From NCBI GenBank assembly GCA_038049695.1, contig CP142451.1:43473001-43537000 (forward strand): a stretch of DNA of 64,000 bases, given 5' to 3'. This document shows, in pieces, positions 42,701 through 54,700 of the stretch. The notes beneath the pieces are model-generated. The model was not told the origin of the DNA, made no database searches, and saw only the letters and a list, made by a program, of their open reading frames with translations. The DNA comes from Cinnamomum chago. Lineage: Eukaryota > Streptophyta > Magnoliopsida > Laurales > Lauraceae. The position numbers and the translations under genes are program-made. How positions within the stretch are numbered: position 1 is the stretch's first letter; each line of letters starts with the position of its first letter.

Positions 42701-45700
42701 TATATATATATATATATCCGGGGGGGGGGGGGGGGATTTGGTGTTAGATACCCATGATTGATCATTGGTGGGCCCCTCTATGATAATGATAATAATAATA
42801 ATAATAATTTAAAAAGGGTGTAATTTAAAGAGGGTGCTTTAGATAATAGTTAAATTCTCAAGGCCATAAATTCCGTCCTTAGAATGATCTTTGAAACTTG
42901 ACCCACTTCCTAACATTAGGGTCACCTTTAGATCCCACTATCCCTTGTACCAGCCCACCTAGGCCCCACAGCTTGTCACACCTCTCTACGTAGACACATA
43001 GGACTAGTGCAATGTATGGTTTGAGTTTTAGATTTGATAGTGTGTCTCCATCTTTCTAATATATATACTGTTCAGATGCTAGAGCGGGCCCAAAATTCCA
43101 ATTTTCATGTCAGTGATATTCACCATCAGATTAAAAAAAAAAGTGATTAAATCCTAAATAAATAATTGAGAATTTTACCTTAAAAAGGACCCTAGATGGC
43201 CACTAACCAGAAGAGGTACAAATAGTATATATGGCACGGAAGTGGTCCTAGGGGACCACTTCCGTTTTTTTTATTAATGATTGAACAACCCATAAAACTC
43301 CCCCGAAACCCCACTTCTCCATTTTCCCCTTCTGCCTCAGTCACTTTCTCCTTTCCCTTGGTGGTTTCGTCTCCCTTGGTGGTGATTCCCTTGGAGCAAA
43401 GCAGAGGAAATGTTCAAGCGAGCAGTGGGAGTGGGACCCCCTGAAGCGGATTCACTGAGTCGGTACGCGAGTTTCTTGTGGGTGGCTCGGAATGACCTAG
43501 CGGGCGCGGAAGAAAAGTTCTTGGAAGCCATTGAGGCCGATCCTACCAACACCATTCATGCTGCCAACTACGCTCACTAACTTTGGAACACTAGAGGCGA
43601 GGATACCTGCTACCCTCTCACATCATGATGATGATTGATGATGGCCCTACAAGAAAAAACCAGTGGAACCAGAAAAAAGAACAATCCCTCCCCACCTCTC
43701 TCTCTACACTACTGCCGTGTTTGGTCTTTTAGTAGTTACTTAAAAGAAAAAAAGGAGATAGATAATGAAGAGGACGATGATGATGGTGATGGAATATATT
43801 ACAAAGAAGATTTTTTCTCTTCGTTCTCTCTCTGTTTTTTTTTTTTTTTACTGCGAGGTGATCTCTTCAAATGTGGTCGAGGGATTCCAGAAATCTATCT
43901 CTCATTTTTTACTCTTTTCTTTCTGCCAATGAAATGGAAATGGGGTATATGTCTTTGGAGGTGGAGGCGGTGTAGTCTGGTAAAAAAAACTGTGTGACTG
44001 TACAACAACGTCGTTGCTTAACAGAAGCTAGTGGAAGAAAATATGTGTGACTATACAACGACGTCGTTGCTTCACAGAAGCTAGTGCAAAAAAATGTTTG
44101 TTATTATACGACGACGTTGTCGCTTAACAGAAGCTAGTGCAAGAAAATGTGTCACTATACAACCTTAGAACAGCCAAAGTTGTTACCTTGATGATTTAGC
44201 CACCCAACAATAATTTTAAAACAAGATAATGTCATGAAAAAACTGTATTTCTTTTCTCAAAAAGGTAAACACGAAACTCAGAATCTATGGTAGCTAATGC
44301 ATGAAAGAACCCCAAAATTGTGCCATGCCTGGCTCTTAATGGAGATCAACAACGTCCACAAGGAATATACAAGTTGGGGGAGAGTTTTGGTTCATTCAGT
44401 ATTCAATCACAGATGAAAAAGGAAGGAGAAAAGGTAGCTGTGACGGGGCACACACATATATATGTAGAACATTAGCGACAACGTCGATACTAACTCTTGA
44501 TATTAAGTGACGACGTCGTCGCTTGTTGAAAAAAGGCAAAAAAAATTAAAAAATATGGCAGGAATACCACTTTTGTGCCATATATACTATTGGTACCTCT
44601 TCTGGTTAGTGGCCATCTAGGGTCCTTTTTTAGGTAAAATTTTCTAAATAATTTTTTAAACACAATTTCCCTCAACTGTAGCCCATCTTTTTGTTATCTG
44701 AGTTGTCCTCGAAATTCAACTTTCTTCTCTATAACTGGTTGAAATCTCACTCTTTTATGGGTGATACTTGCCTTTTAATTGTATCAACATGATATATCCA
44801 CATGTTCCAAGTGTGCTCAATCCAAAATTTGCAGATGAATTTTGTAGTCATGCATCCATATGGACACAAAAGTAAAAAAATATCACTATCATATGGCATA
44901 GTTTTCTTCTAAACTTTACTAATTATAATTACACAAAGCCAAAGAGCTTAGCAGCTAGTTATACATGAACTGCTCAAACTGCTTGTTGGTTTTATGAATC
45001 TGTCATGGCCTTGATTTTAGCACATGCAGTTTTAACTGGTCCTCTGATTAGGGTGCAAATCAAAGACTAGAGATCTCAAAACAAGAAAAGGAATCAATGT
45101 TGAGTGAGCTTTCACAAGCTGAAAGTATGTTAGCTGAGAATAAACACACAGTGCAAAAGCTTGAGGAAGAAAATTTAAAATTGCGGCGTGGTCTGGAACA
45201 GAGCATGACAAGACTTAATAGGATGTCAATGGATTCAGATTATTTTGTTGACAGGTTAGCCTTTGTGTCATGAAGTTATGCAGTTTTTCATGAAGTGACG
45301 TCGTAAAATAGTCTGTAAAGGGCCCATGATGTAAGCCTCAAAGCAGTAATGATGAATTGCTAATATTTTGGCAGGCGCATCGTGGTCAAGCTACTGGTAA
45401 CCTATTTTCAACGGAATCACAGCAAAGAGGTACTAATTAATCTGGCAGTTTCATATCATTTCTAAGGTTTTTACTTTTTACTCAAAATGCTGTTGAGAGA
45501 ACAAACTAACAAAATTAGAGATTGACAGGTTCTTGATCTGATGGTTCGCATCCTGGGATTCTCCGAAGAAGACAAGCAAAGAATAGGATTTGCTCAGCAT
45601 GCTGCAGGTAAGGGTGTTGTCCGTGGGGTCTTGGGTCTACCGAGAAGCCTTGTTGGTGGAATCTTGGGAGGAAGGTCACCTGAAGTACCCCTTCATGTGC

Positions 45701-48700
45701 CATCTGAAAGCCAGGTCAGCTTTTGTTTGTTTATTCATTTATGTATTGATTTTCTATTTGATAATTTTAAGTCAGTCCATGTATTATTGTTCATGTCCTT
45801 AAGTTCTCACGACCTCGAAAAGTAGCAGCTGCCATACTTCAACTGCTTTCTCCAATGTAGGCTGATGCACTGCCTGTTGAGATTTAAGGACCCATTAATT
45901 GTTATCCTGAACTTTTGATAACTTGGCATGACTTGCTGTTATAGTTCCACGAAGTCTTCGGGATGGTGATTATAGTCAGTTAAGTTTACAACAATATTAA
46001 AGTAAAATTTCTTTTATTAATTATATGTTCATTTTCTCATCATCACTATCAAAACCTGTCTCATCTATCTGGGGTTTCTTTGTGAGTTCAAATCTTCCTT
46101 TCAATCCTATTGGTGTTGGCATTTGTAAGTTTAACACTCAATTGCATTTGGGGATATGTTCTCTGTCATTTCATAATCTAACGTGTACTTGACTACTTTA
46201 TTCCAGTTCTTTGTTGGTTTTCCCTAGTTCCTTAATTTTGAAACAATTTATCGAGCCTGGACTATCAGAAGCAGCATTCCATGTATTTTCTATTATTGGA
46301 GCAACTCAGATTTCCTCAGATGTATTCATTTCTAGTTCTATACATTTTTGTTTCACTGCCATTCCACCATCTTTTTTCGCATATGCATCTCCAGCCACAT
46401 ATATTTGGCTTTTTTTTTTTTTTTTTGCCCATCATTTTCTTTTTTCTAAAAAAGTAAGCTGTCATGAATATGCAACCTAGTAGTTGCGACTCTGAGAATC
46501 TTTCAAACGTGTTTCAGTGTCTCGGCCAACATCAATTGGCCTAGGCTATAGTTTCATACAAAATGCAGGCCTAATATTGTCTTAGAACAACATTCCTTTA
46601 GTGGAAGTAGTCACAATTTTCCCTTGCACTAATTCCACTTCAAATGTTGGAAGGCAAATTTAATAAATGGGACATAGAGGTTATGGAAGGATAGATGAGA
46701 ACAATAAATGATGGAAGAGTGGCACTGATTGAGAGAGGGTATGGGCTTGTTGCCTATGGAGAGGATACAAAGGGGCATCTTGAAGAAAGTTTTGAGGTGG
46801 AGTGAAGAGGTTCTATGGAACCAGAAATCTGCGGCCAATTTTGCTTAATAAAGTTGATACATGTATACATACACACACGCAGAGGATTGTTTGGATGTGA
46901 ACTGTCCATAATTTTAATAGTTTCAAAAAGCTGATTCTTGGGACCCACTATTTATGTCAATCAAAGGAGCCAAGCAGGATTGAAAGATCTGAGTCTCTAT
47001 TAATGGTTAGGCACTTAGGCCCTACATGGGCACAATTTGATGATCCTGAAATCTTTTTAGGGTCCTCAAATTTTAATGGTTTTCTTGGTTGAGGAGAGAT
47101 TATTATTGGCCAAGATTGAGACATGATATAAGCGAGATTTTTGTAGAGATGCAGAACTTGTCAGACAACTCGGATGATGCAAGCCCTAGGGTTAGGGTTT
47201 GCGAAGGAAGTGCTCAAAGCACAATGGGTGCCGAAGCACGTGTCCGAAGACACAATAAATCTCACGATAAACAAGGACGCAACTCAATGGGAAAACCCAA
47301 TTTCATTAATCAACTCTCTAGAAAATAATTGTCTACTATGCTATATAAATAAGAAAGCATAACTTAAGCCCTAAGAAACCTACTTAAACTAGGAAACTAG
47401 AATCTTATTCTAATTACAATAAAATTAGAAACTAATAGATAATTGTTGAACTAAAAATACTAAATCTATTTGGGTCCTACACATGTGGCCTGCGGTCCAT
47501 CTGCATCATTCTCCACGGCTTGGAAAGAACTCGGCCTCGAGTTCGAAAAATGTCCACCTAGATCAAAGCTCAATCTGATGAACTTTCAATTTGTTGGTTG
47601 ATCTGTAGCTTCCATGTCCAGCTTCATGCATAACTACTTTTGATGGCTGAAATTTGTGTTGGTGTGCAATTGAACCGTTGGATGTCTTACTTGTAGAACC
47701 TGCACCATCAAACCATAATCTCTGACTATCCGCTGGTCATCTCCCAGTTTACATTGGTGATCCCCAAAGACAAAATCAATATGAGAATTAATGTGGGGAA
47801 TTTTAACAACTGATGTTTCTTCTCTAGCTGCCTGTATATCACCATTACCCATAGAAGTGTCTTCCTCTAGCTTCTCAGACTGAATGTCTTCTGCCACTAG
47901 TTCCTCAACATGATGGTTCGTTGTTATTTGAGATAACTGTCCATCTTGAGGCATAACTTTGCCCAAGTAAGATCATTTAAGCATGCACTCCACACAAATT
48001 GCTTCCCAATATGCCTCACGAACGGTCGTACAATCATTCATAATCTCCACTATATCTGGTCTTAAGCCTTATATGAAACCGATTAAATCATGTTCCTCAT
48101 CATCTTCTAATCTACACTTGTCTTGGATCCATGCAAACATGTCTCCATAGTCAAGAACAAATAATTTTCCTTGTTTTAAATCAAGGACCGAAAATAGACT
48201 TCATTTTCGAAATACCACGAGCCATATTTTTCAACATATCTATATCTTTGAAGTATGTTGAAGATTGTGGTATCACGGAGTTTCATCGTGGATGAAAGAA
48301 TGACGAACCTAATGTGTACATCTGCTCACTACAAATACGCTGGCAAAGACGGATCGGAAATCCGACAGTGGATGATGCTGATATCGCGATAAGAAGATTC
48401 AACCGTTCAACTCTATTGTGGACCAGATTCTGGTGATGCAAAGATGATGTCAACTCTTCTTTTTTTTCTTTTTTTTTTTCTTTTTTTGTTCTTTTTTTTT
48501 TTTTTTCTACTTAACTGCTATTGGGTCGGATTGGGTCGAACTATGACCCGAAACAGAACTCTGCACCTATGATGCACAAATACTTCAAAATGGGCAACGT
48601 ATCGTGTCGTATCGTATCCGATACTTCACTTTTCATGTGTAAAATCCGTGTCCCTGCCGTGTCTATAGCGTCTCCTTGCCGTATCTGTGCATCATAGCTC

Positions 48701-51700
48701 TGCACTAAGTGACTTGTTCTAGGAACTTGACTGGCATGTGTCACAGGAGGGATTTCTGTGGCTTCCTCTTGGCCTTCATGCTGGACAAAGGAAATAGATG
48801 GATTGAAAGTTCCCCTCCATTTCTTCTTTCTACTAAGGTCGATATACTCAAAGAGGCTTTGGTTCTCTATACTGACGATGACGACAAAGGTGCTGGAGAT
48901 AATGCTAGTAGAGCGCGACAAGCGGTGGTTCCGGAGATGCAATGGGACAATGAGGCCATGTACGCTCTCTTATTAGTCTCTTCTTCTCTTTCTTTCTTTT
49001 TTTTTTCTCTGGTTCTGGGTGATTGAGGCGAAGGGGAAGGGGTGGCTGGGATGGGGCTGGAATCTGATCGAGGAGGGTTTTAGGAGCGGTTGATGGGGTT
49101 TTTGGTTTGGGTTTGGGTTTTGATGCAAGTCGAGCCAGACCCAAGTCCATTGGGCCTAGCCCGTGAGCTATAGGGTCAATTAGATCCAACCCATTGGAAA
49201 AGCCCACAAATCCAATGAGTTTGAACCGACTGTTGTGGGAAGCTATCCTATTTTTAGTATTCTAATTACTTTAGTAGTTTTGAAATTAGTAGGTTTCTTT
49301 AATTTGAATGTTATGAGATAGGAAAGATCATCGTGGGAACTTCATTATAAATATGTAAGCCTCTTTTAGGGATCCAGATCATCTTCATATTATTGAATTG
49401 AAAATTGAGTTCCAATTTTGTTATTGCTTTGATTAATTTTGTGTGTGAGTTCTTGGCTGTTGAATCCATCTTGGATTCGGCCAAATCCTTACTGTGGATT
49501 TGGTCCTCTTCCCTGGCTGCATCAATTTGGTATCAAAGCACAGATCTGATCTTGGATCTGTATTCCGATCATCAATTCGAAACAACCCCACCGTCCATTC
49601 ATCCATCATCCCGTCAGTCCACCATCCCTGCCGATCTTCATCCCATTCCTACCCCAGACCCATCCCTTCACCAGACCCACCAATCCCTATCCACAATATC
49701 CACACCACCTTGTTCCCTACCTACACCCAACCCAGTAGAACCCATCCACCCCCTCATCACTAACCGATAAACCCATCCCAACCAAAGCAAAAACCCTAGA
49801 CCACTGCCGAACCAAATCCCCCACCGAAACCCCTTTCCAAACATTCCCTACCAACACCAACCCATCTCCCAAAACCAAACCAAACCCTAAGCTGCCAAAA
49901 CCCCGCCCACAAAAACCCATCCCAGACATTCCATCCCAGCAGCCGGAAACCCATCCCAAATCAAAAAAAAAAAAAAAAAAAAGAAAAAACCATCTTCATT
50001 CCTCAAGCCCCATCCCAAAAAGAAAGAAGAAAGAAGGAGAAATCGAGCTCTGGGTTTCGGAGACGTACCGTGCACCTGACACAGTCGCCATCTCCATCCT
50101 CAAAGCAGATCGCCGTCGCCGTGGTCTCTTCATCGCAGCACAGCAGCATCGCCTAGTCGTACCGTGCACCTGACACAGTCGCCATCTCCATCCTCAAAGC
50201 AGATCGCCGTCGCCGTGGTCTCTTCATCGCAGCACAGCAGCATCGCCTAGTCGTTGTCACGCAAAGAACCTCAACTCTGACCATCGTCTTCCCACACCCC
50301 TCCTTCATTTCGTCCAAACATTAAGCTCTCCAAAGCCCTTCTTATTTTCTCTCTGCGCACGGAACCCGAGGATAAGCGATTTGTGTTCGTCTAGAGGAGA
50401 TTTTGGGCCTGACCACTAGTCTGGGCCCGCTTTGAATCCAACCCCGACCCAGCCCACCTACTAGCAAAAAAAAAACTTTCAAGAATGTCTACTCGCAGCG
50501 GTCAAACTTTTTGGGGAAAGCTTTCTGACAATCAACGAGATGCTTTGCTATCCGAATTGTTGTAACGGGTACATGCATTGGAGACCGGACTTTTTGATAG
50601 GGTACTTGCATTAGAGATCGGGTTTGTAGCCTTGCAAAAACCAACAACTGACGCATCGTCCAATACAGGTATTCCACAAATTATACCTCGCAAAGATGAT
50701 GCCAATAGACGTGAGTCTATTCATGATTTTATTGAGCGTCTTTTTACGAAAAAAGACCATGAAGATGCGTCACTAGCACCCAAAGTTGATATCACCAAAC
50801 GCATCAAAGTTGAAGTGGTTGATTTCTCTGGACGCCTAAACCCACGGGCTTTTATTGATTGACACAATTCTCTTGAAGATTATTTCAACTGGCACCACAT
50901 GGATGATGCACAGTGTGTAACCTTTGTCAAAGTCAAGCTTAAGGGTTCGGCAAGAGCATGGTGGCACAGCGCTGATCATAACAATTTCGTCATGGGACGT
51001 CCCGCTATCACTAGGTGGGACGACATGCGCAAAAGGCTTGAAAGTAAGTATCTGCCCTCTAATTATTTGGATATACTTCAACAAGAATTTATTGTCTTCA
51101 GGCAGGGCACTTTATCATTAGATGAGTACACAAAGAAATTCAATGATTACGTCATTTGATGCAAAAGTCGAGAAGATGACCGAGAATTTGTCAACCGTTT
51201 TCGCACTGGTTTGCTTCAAGAAATTAAGCGTGATGTCCCCATGCATGACTTTGATACAGTTGATAAGATCTATAACAAGTCAAAAAGAGTTGAACTGGAA
51301 TTACGGTCGCCAAATATGCGACGCTTAGGTGCTCCAACCAGAGAACCCATGCCTCACAGAGCTACAGAATTTCAGAATAACCGTGCTCTACCACAAGGTT
51401 ATCGCCCAGCTACAGAATTTCAGAATAACCGTGCTCCACCACAAGGTTATCGCCCAGCTACAGAATTTCAGAATAACCGTGCTCCACCCCAAGGTTATCG
51501 TCCCCCACAGAGGCAGTAGCAGTCTAATCAGCGTCCTTTTGTACCAAACCAACGGGGCGCCATACCACAGGGACGTGGACCTCCAAGGCCGGATAGGCGG
51601 AATGACTGTTTTGGTGTTGTGGTCAACCGGGTCACTTTGCCAATGATTGCCCACAAGTCCGAAATCTTTATTATTGTGACGAGGAAGCCTATTATGATGA

Positions 51701-54700
51701 TGAACATATTGAGATGGAACCGCCCCCTGAAAATCACCCAGTGGAGGCACAGCTGGACACTCAGCAAAAAGAACAGTCTGATCCTCTTCCCAGAGCCACC
51801 ACCACTACAGAAGGTGGTCCTTTGCTTATCATACTTCGGCTTCTCAATACCAAATTTACAAGAAGAAGAAGATTGGTGGAGAACTTCCATCTTTCGGACG
51901 CGTGTGAGATGCAAAGGTAAGCTGAGTAATTTAATCATTGATGGCAGAAGTGCTATAAATATTGTTGCGCAGGAAGTGATTGATAACTAAAATTGCCAAC
52001 TAAAAAGCACCTGAAACCTTACAAAGTTGCATGGGTAAATGATCATTCCATTCATGTGACTCGCCGATGTTTAGTTACTTTCAAAATTGGTGTTTATGAA
52101 GATGACATATGGTGTGACATAATCCCTATGAACATTGCTCATATACTTCTTGGTCGACCTTGGCTCTTCGATCGAGAGGTAATCACAGATCAAAAGAAGC
52201 ACATGCATTCTTTTAAGTGGAAAGGACAAATGGTGGAGCTTCTTCCAATGCCACCAATAGCATTTTTTCCAGCGACTGCCACCACCTCATCCAATCCACA
52301 TGTTGTCACTATGCGAAAATTTGCGGAAGAAACCAAAGAGCAAAATGTGATGTTTGCACTTGTCACTAAACAAGTGCAGAAGCCTCCTATGATTCATATT
52401 CCCACAGAAGCGCAGGCCCTCCTTCATGAATACTCTGATTTGACTCCTAAAGAATTGCCAAAAGAGCTGCCTCCTATGCGAGATATACAGCATGCTATAG
52501 ACTTAGTTCTTGGAGCATCTCTGTCAAATCTGCCTGCTTATCGGATGAGTCCAAGTGAACATGCCGAATTGAAGCGCCAAGTTGATGAATTGGGATGGCT
52601 TTAGTCCTTGTGTTGTTCCAGCCCTCTTAACACCAAAGAAGGATGGCAGCTGGCGAATGTGTGTGGACAGTCGCGCCATCAACAAAGTTACGGTCAAGTA
52701 TCGTTTTCCTATTCCTCGGATAGACGATATGTTGGATACAATGCATGGATCTACTATTTTTTCCAAAATTGATCTACGCTGTGGCTACCACTAGATCCGC
52801 GTCCGACCAGGTGACGAATGGAAAACAGCATTCAAAACAAAAGATGGTCTTTATGAGTGGTTAGTGATGCCATTTGGTCTTTCTAATGCATTGAGTACTT
52901 TCATGCGCGTGATGACCCAGCTATTGCGCCCCTTTCTTGGCAAGTTTGTTGTGCTTTATTTTGATGATATCTTGATATACAGCAAGTCCAAGAAAGAACA
53001 TCTTGATCATGTGAGGTGTGTGTTTAGCACCTTGCGGCGTGACAAATTTTATATCAACCTTAAGAAATGCTCTTTCATGACTGATTCTATGCTTTTCTTG
53101 GGTTACTTCATTACTGCTAGAGGTGTCGAGGCGGATCCCGCCAAAGTGAATGCTATTGTTAATTGGCCTACTCCAACAACCATATTTGAAGCTCGAAGTT
53201 TCCATGGGCTTGCAACCTTCTACAGGCGTTTTATCAAAAACTTCAGTAGCATCATGGCCCGTATTACGGACTGTATGAAACAAGGGACCTTTAAATGGAC
53301 CAGTGCTGCCGCCCGTGCATTTGAGCAGATAAAACGAAAGATGACAGAAGCTCCAGTTTTGCGCCTCCCAAATTTCAATCAGGTTTTTGAAGTTCATTGT
53401 GATGCATCTAATGTTGGTATTGGAGGTGTGCTTAGTTAGGAAGGTCATCCTATCGCCTTCTACAGTGAGAAGCTGAATGATTCCCGGAAACATATTCTCC
53501 TTATGATCTCGAATTATATGCTGTGGGACAGACTCTACGTCACTGGCGACATTATCTAATTGGAAGAGAATTTGTCTTATTCTCTGATCATGAAGCCCTC
53601 AAGCATTTACATTCTCGGCAGAAATTCAGTGCACACCGTGCAAGGTGGAACTCCTATCTTCAGGAATTCACTTTTGTCATTCGCCACAAAGCTGGCAAAG
53701 AAAATCAGGTTGCAGATGCTTTGAGCCGCCGCAAACATTTATTGACTAACATGTCTATCACTGTTCCGGGTTTCGAAGAAATTTGCCAAGAATACCATGC
53801 GGATAAAGATTTTGGCCACATCTACACCGCTCTTCTCAATGGCAATCCAGCTCAGCACCCACACTTCAGTATTCAAGATGGATATTTGTTTCGCGGCACA
53901 CAATTATGTCTCCCGGCTACCTCCATCCGTGAACATATTGTGCGAGAATTACATGGTGGCGGATGTAGCGAACACTTAGGCCGTGACAAGACCCTTGATC
54001 TTGTTAGTGACAGGTACTTTTGGCCTAAGATGAAATCATATATCATTAAAATTTGTGATTTCTGCAGGGTTTGTCAGATTGCGAAGGGTAACAAAAAGAA
54101 TACAGGACTCTACCAACCCCTTCCAGTCCCACATGCTCCGTGGGAAGACATCAGCATGGACTTTGTTTTGGGTCTTACCGAACATAGCATGGAAAGTTGA
54201 TTTTATATTTGTTGTGGTAGATCGATTTTCAAAGATGGCTCATTTTATACCATGTTCCAAGTCTTCTGACGCATCCAAAGTTGCGCAATTATTCTTCAGA
54301 GAAGTCGTACGTCTTCATGGACTTCCTTAGACAATTGTGTCTGATCGAGATACGAAGTTTATGAGCTATTTTTGGAAGACACTCTGGCTGGCCACTAGGA
54401 CAAAGTTACAATTTTCTAATGCCTATCATCCGCAAACTGACGGTCAAACAGAAGTGGTAAATCGCAGTTTGGGCAAATTGTTGAGATGCTTGGTTCGAGA
54501 CCACATTACATCTTGGGATCTGGTCTTACCCATGGCTGAATTTGCTTACAATAATTCAGTTAACAGATCTACTAGGATGTCACCATTCCAAGTTGTGACT
54601 GAAGTACGACCGCGCTTACCTGTTGATTTGGTTCCATTGCCACTAGAAGCGCGACCAAGTGGAGAAGCTGGAGATATTATCCGACATATGCAGCATGTAC

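Larger units (their letters stand above)
43168..44644 (+). mobile_element. Pack-MULE-like Mutator element
   Basis: 78-bp terminal inverted repeats: the left from gagaattttaccttaaaaag (43168), the right ending aggtaaaattttc (44644), with the shared core ggccactaaccagaagaggt. A 9-bp target duplication taaataatt lies at 43159-43167 and 44645-44653. Inside are a gene fragment encoding part of a TPR protein (43409-43620) and a three-copy repeat, but no transposase. Confidence 0.88.

Noticed and set aside
43635..43997. 120-codon + strand frame in the Pack-MULE
   Set aside because: Low-complexity (Asp, Phe, Lys runs) and no resemblance to the TPR donor or any transposase.
43994..44166. CRISPR-like spaced repeat
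   Set aside because: The units are contiguous, diverged tandem copies without uniform unique spacers, in a plant nuclear intron inside a MULE.
45541..45825. Golgin ending at 45823 by reading through exon m
   Set aside because: The read-through adds no conserved residues, whereas splicing at 45714/63953 restores the conserved [16 protein letters not shown] tail.
49494..49770. Pro/Thr/Ser-rich + strand frames after the 5' LTR
   Set aside because: They lie in the leader between primer site and gag, are compositionally biased and are not conserved in gypsy elements.
52921..53493. 190-codon frame on the minus strand
   Set aside because: Antisense shadow of the gypsy reverse transcriptase on the + strand.
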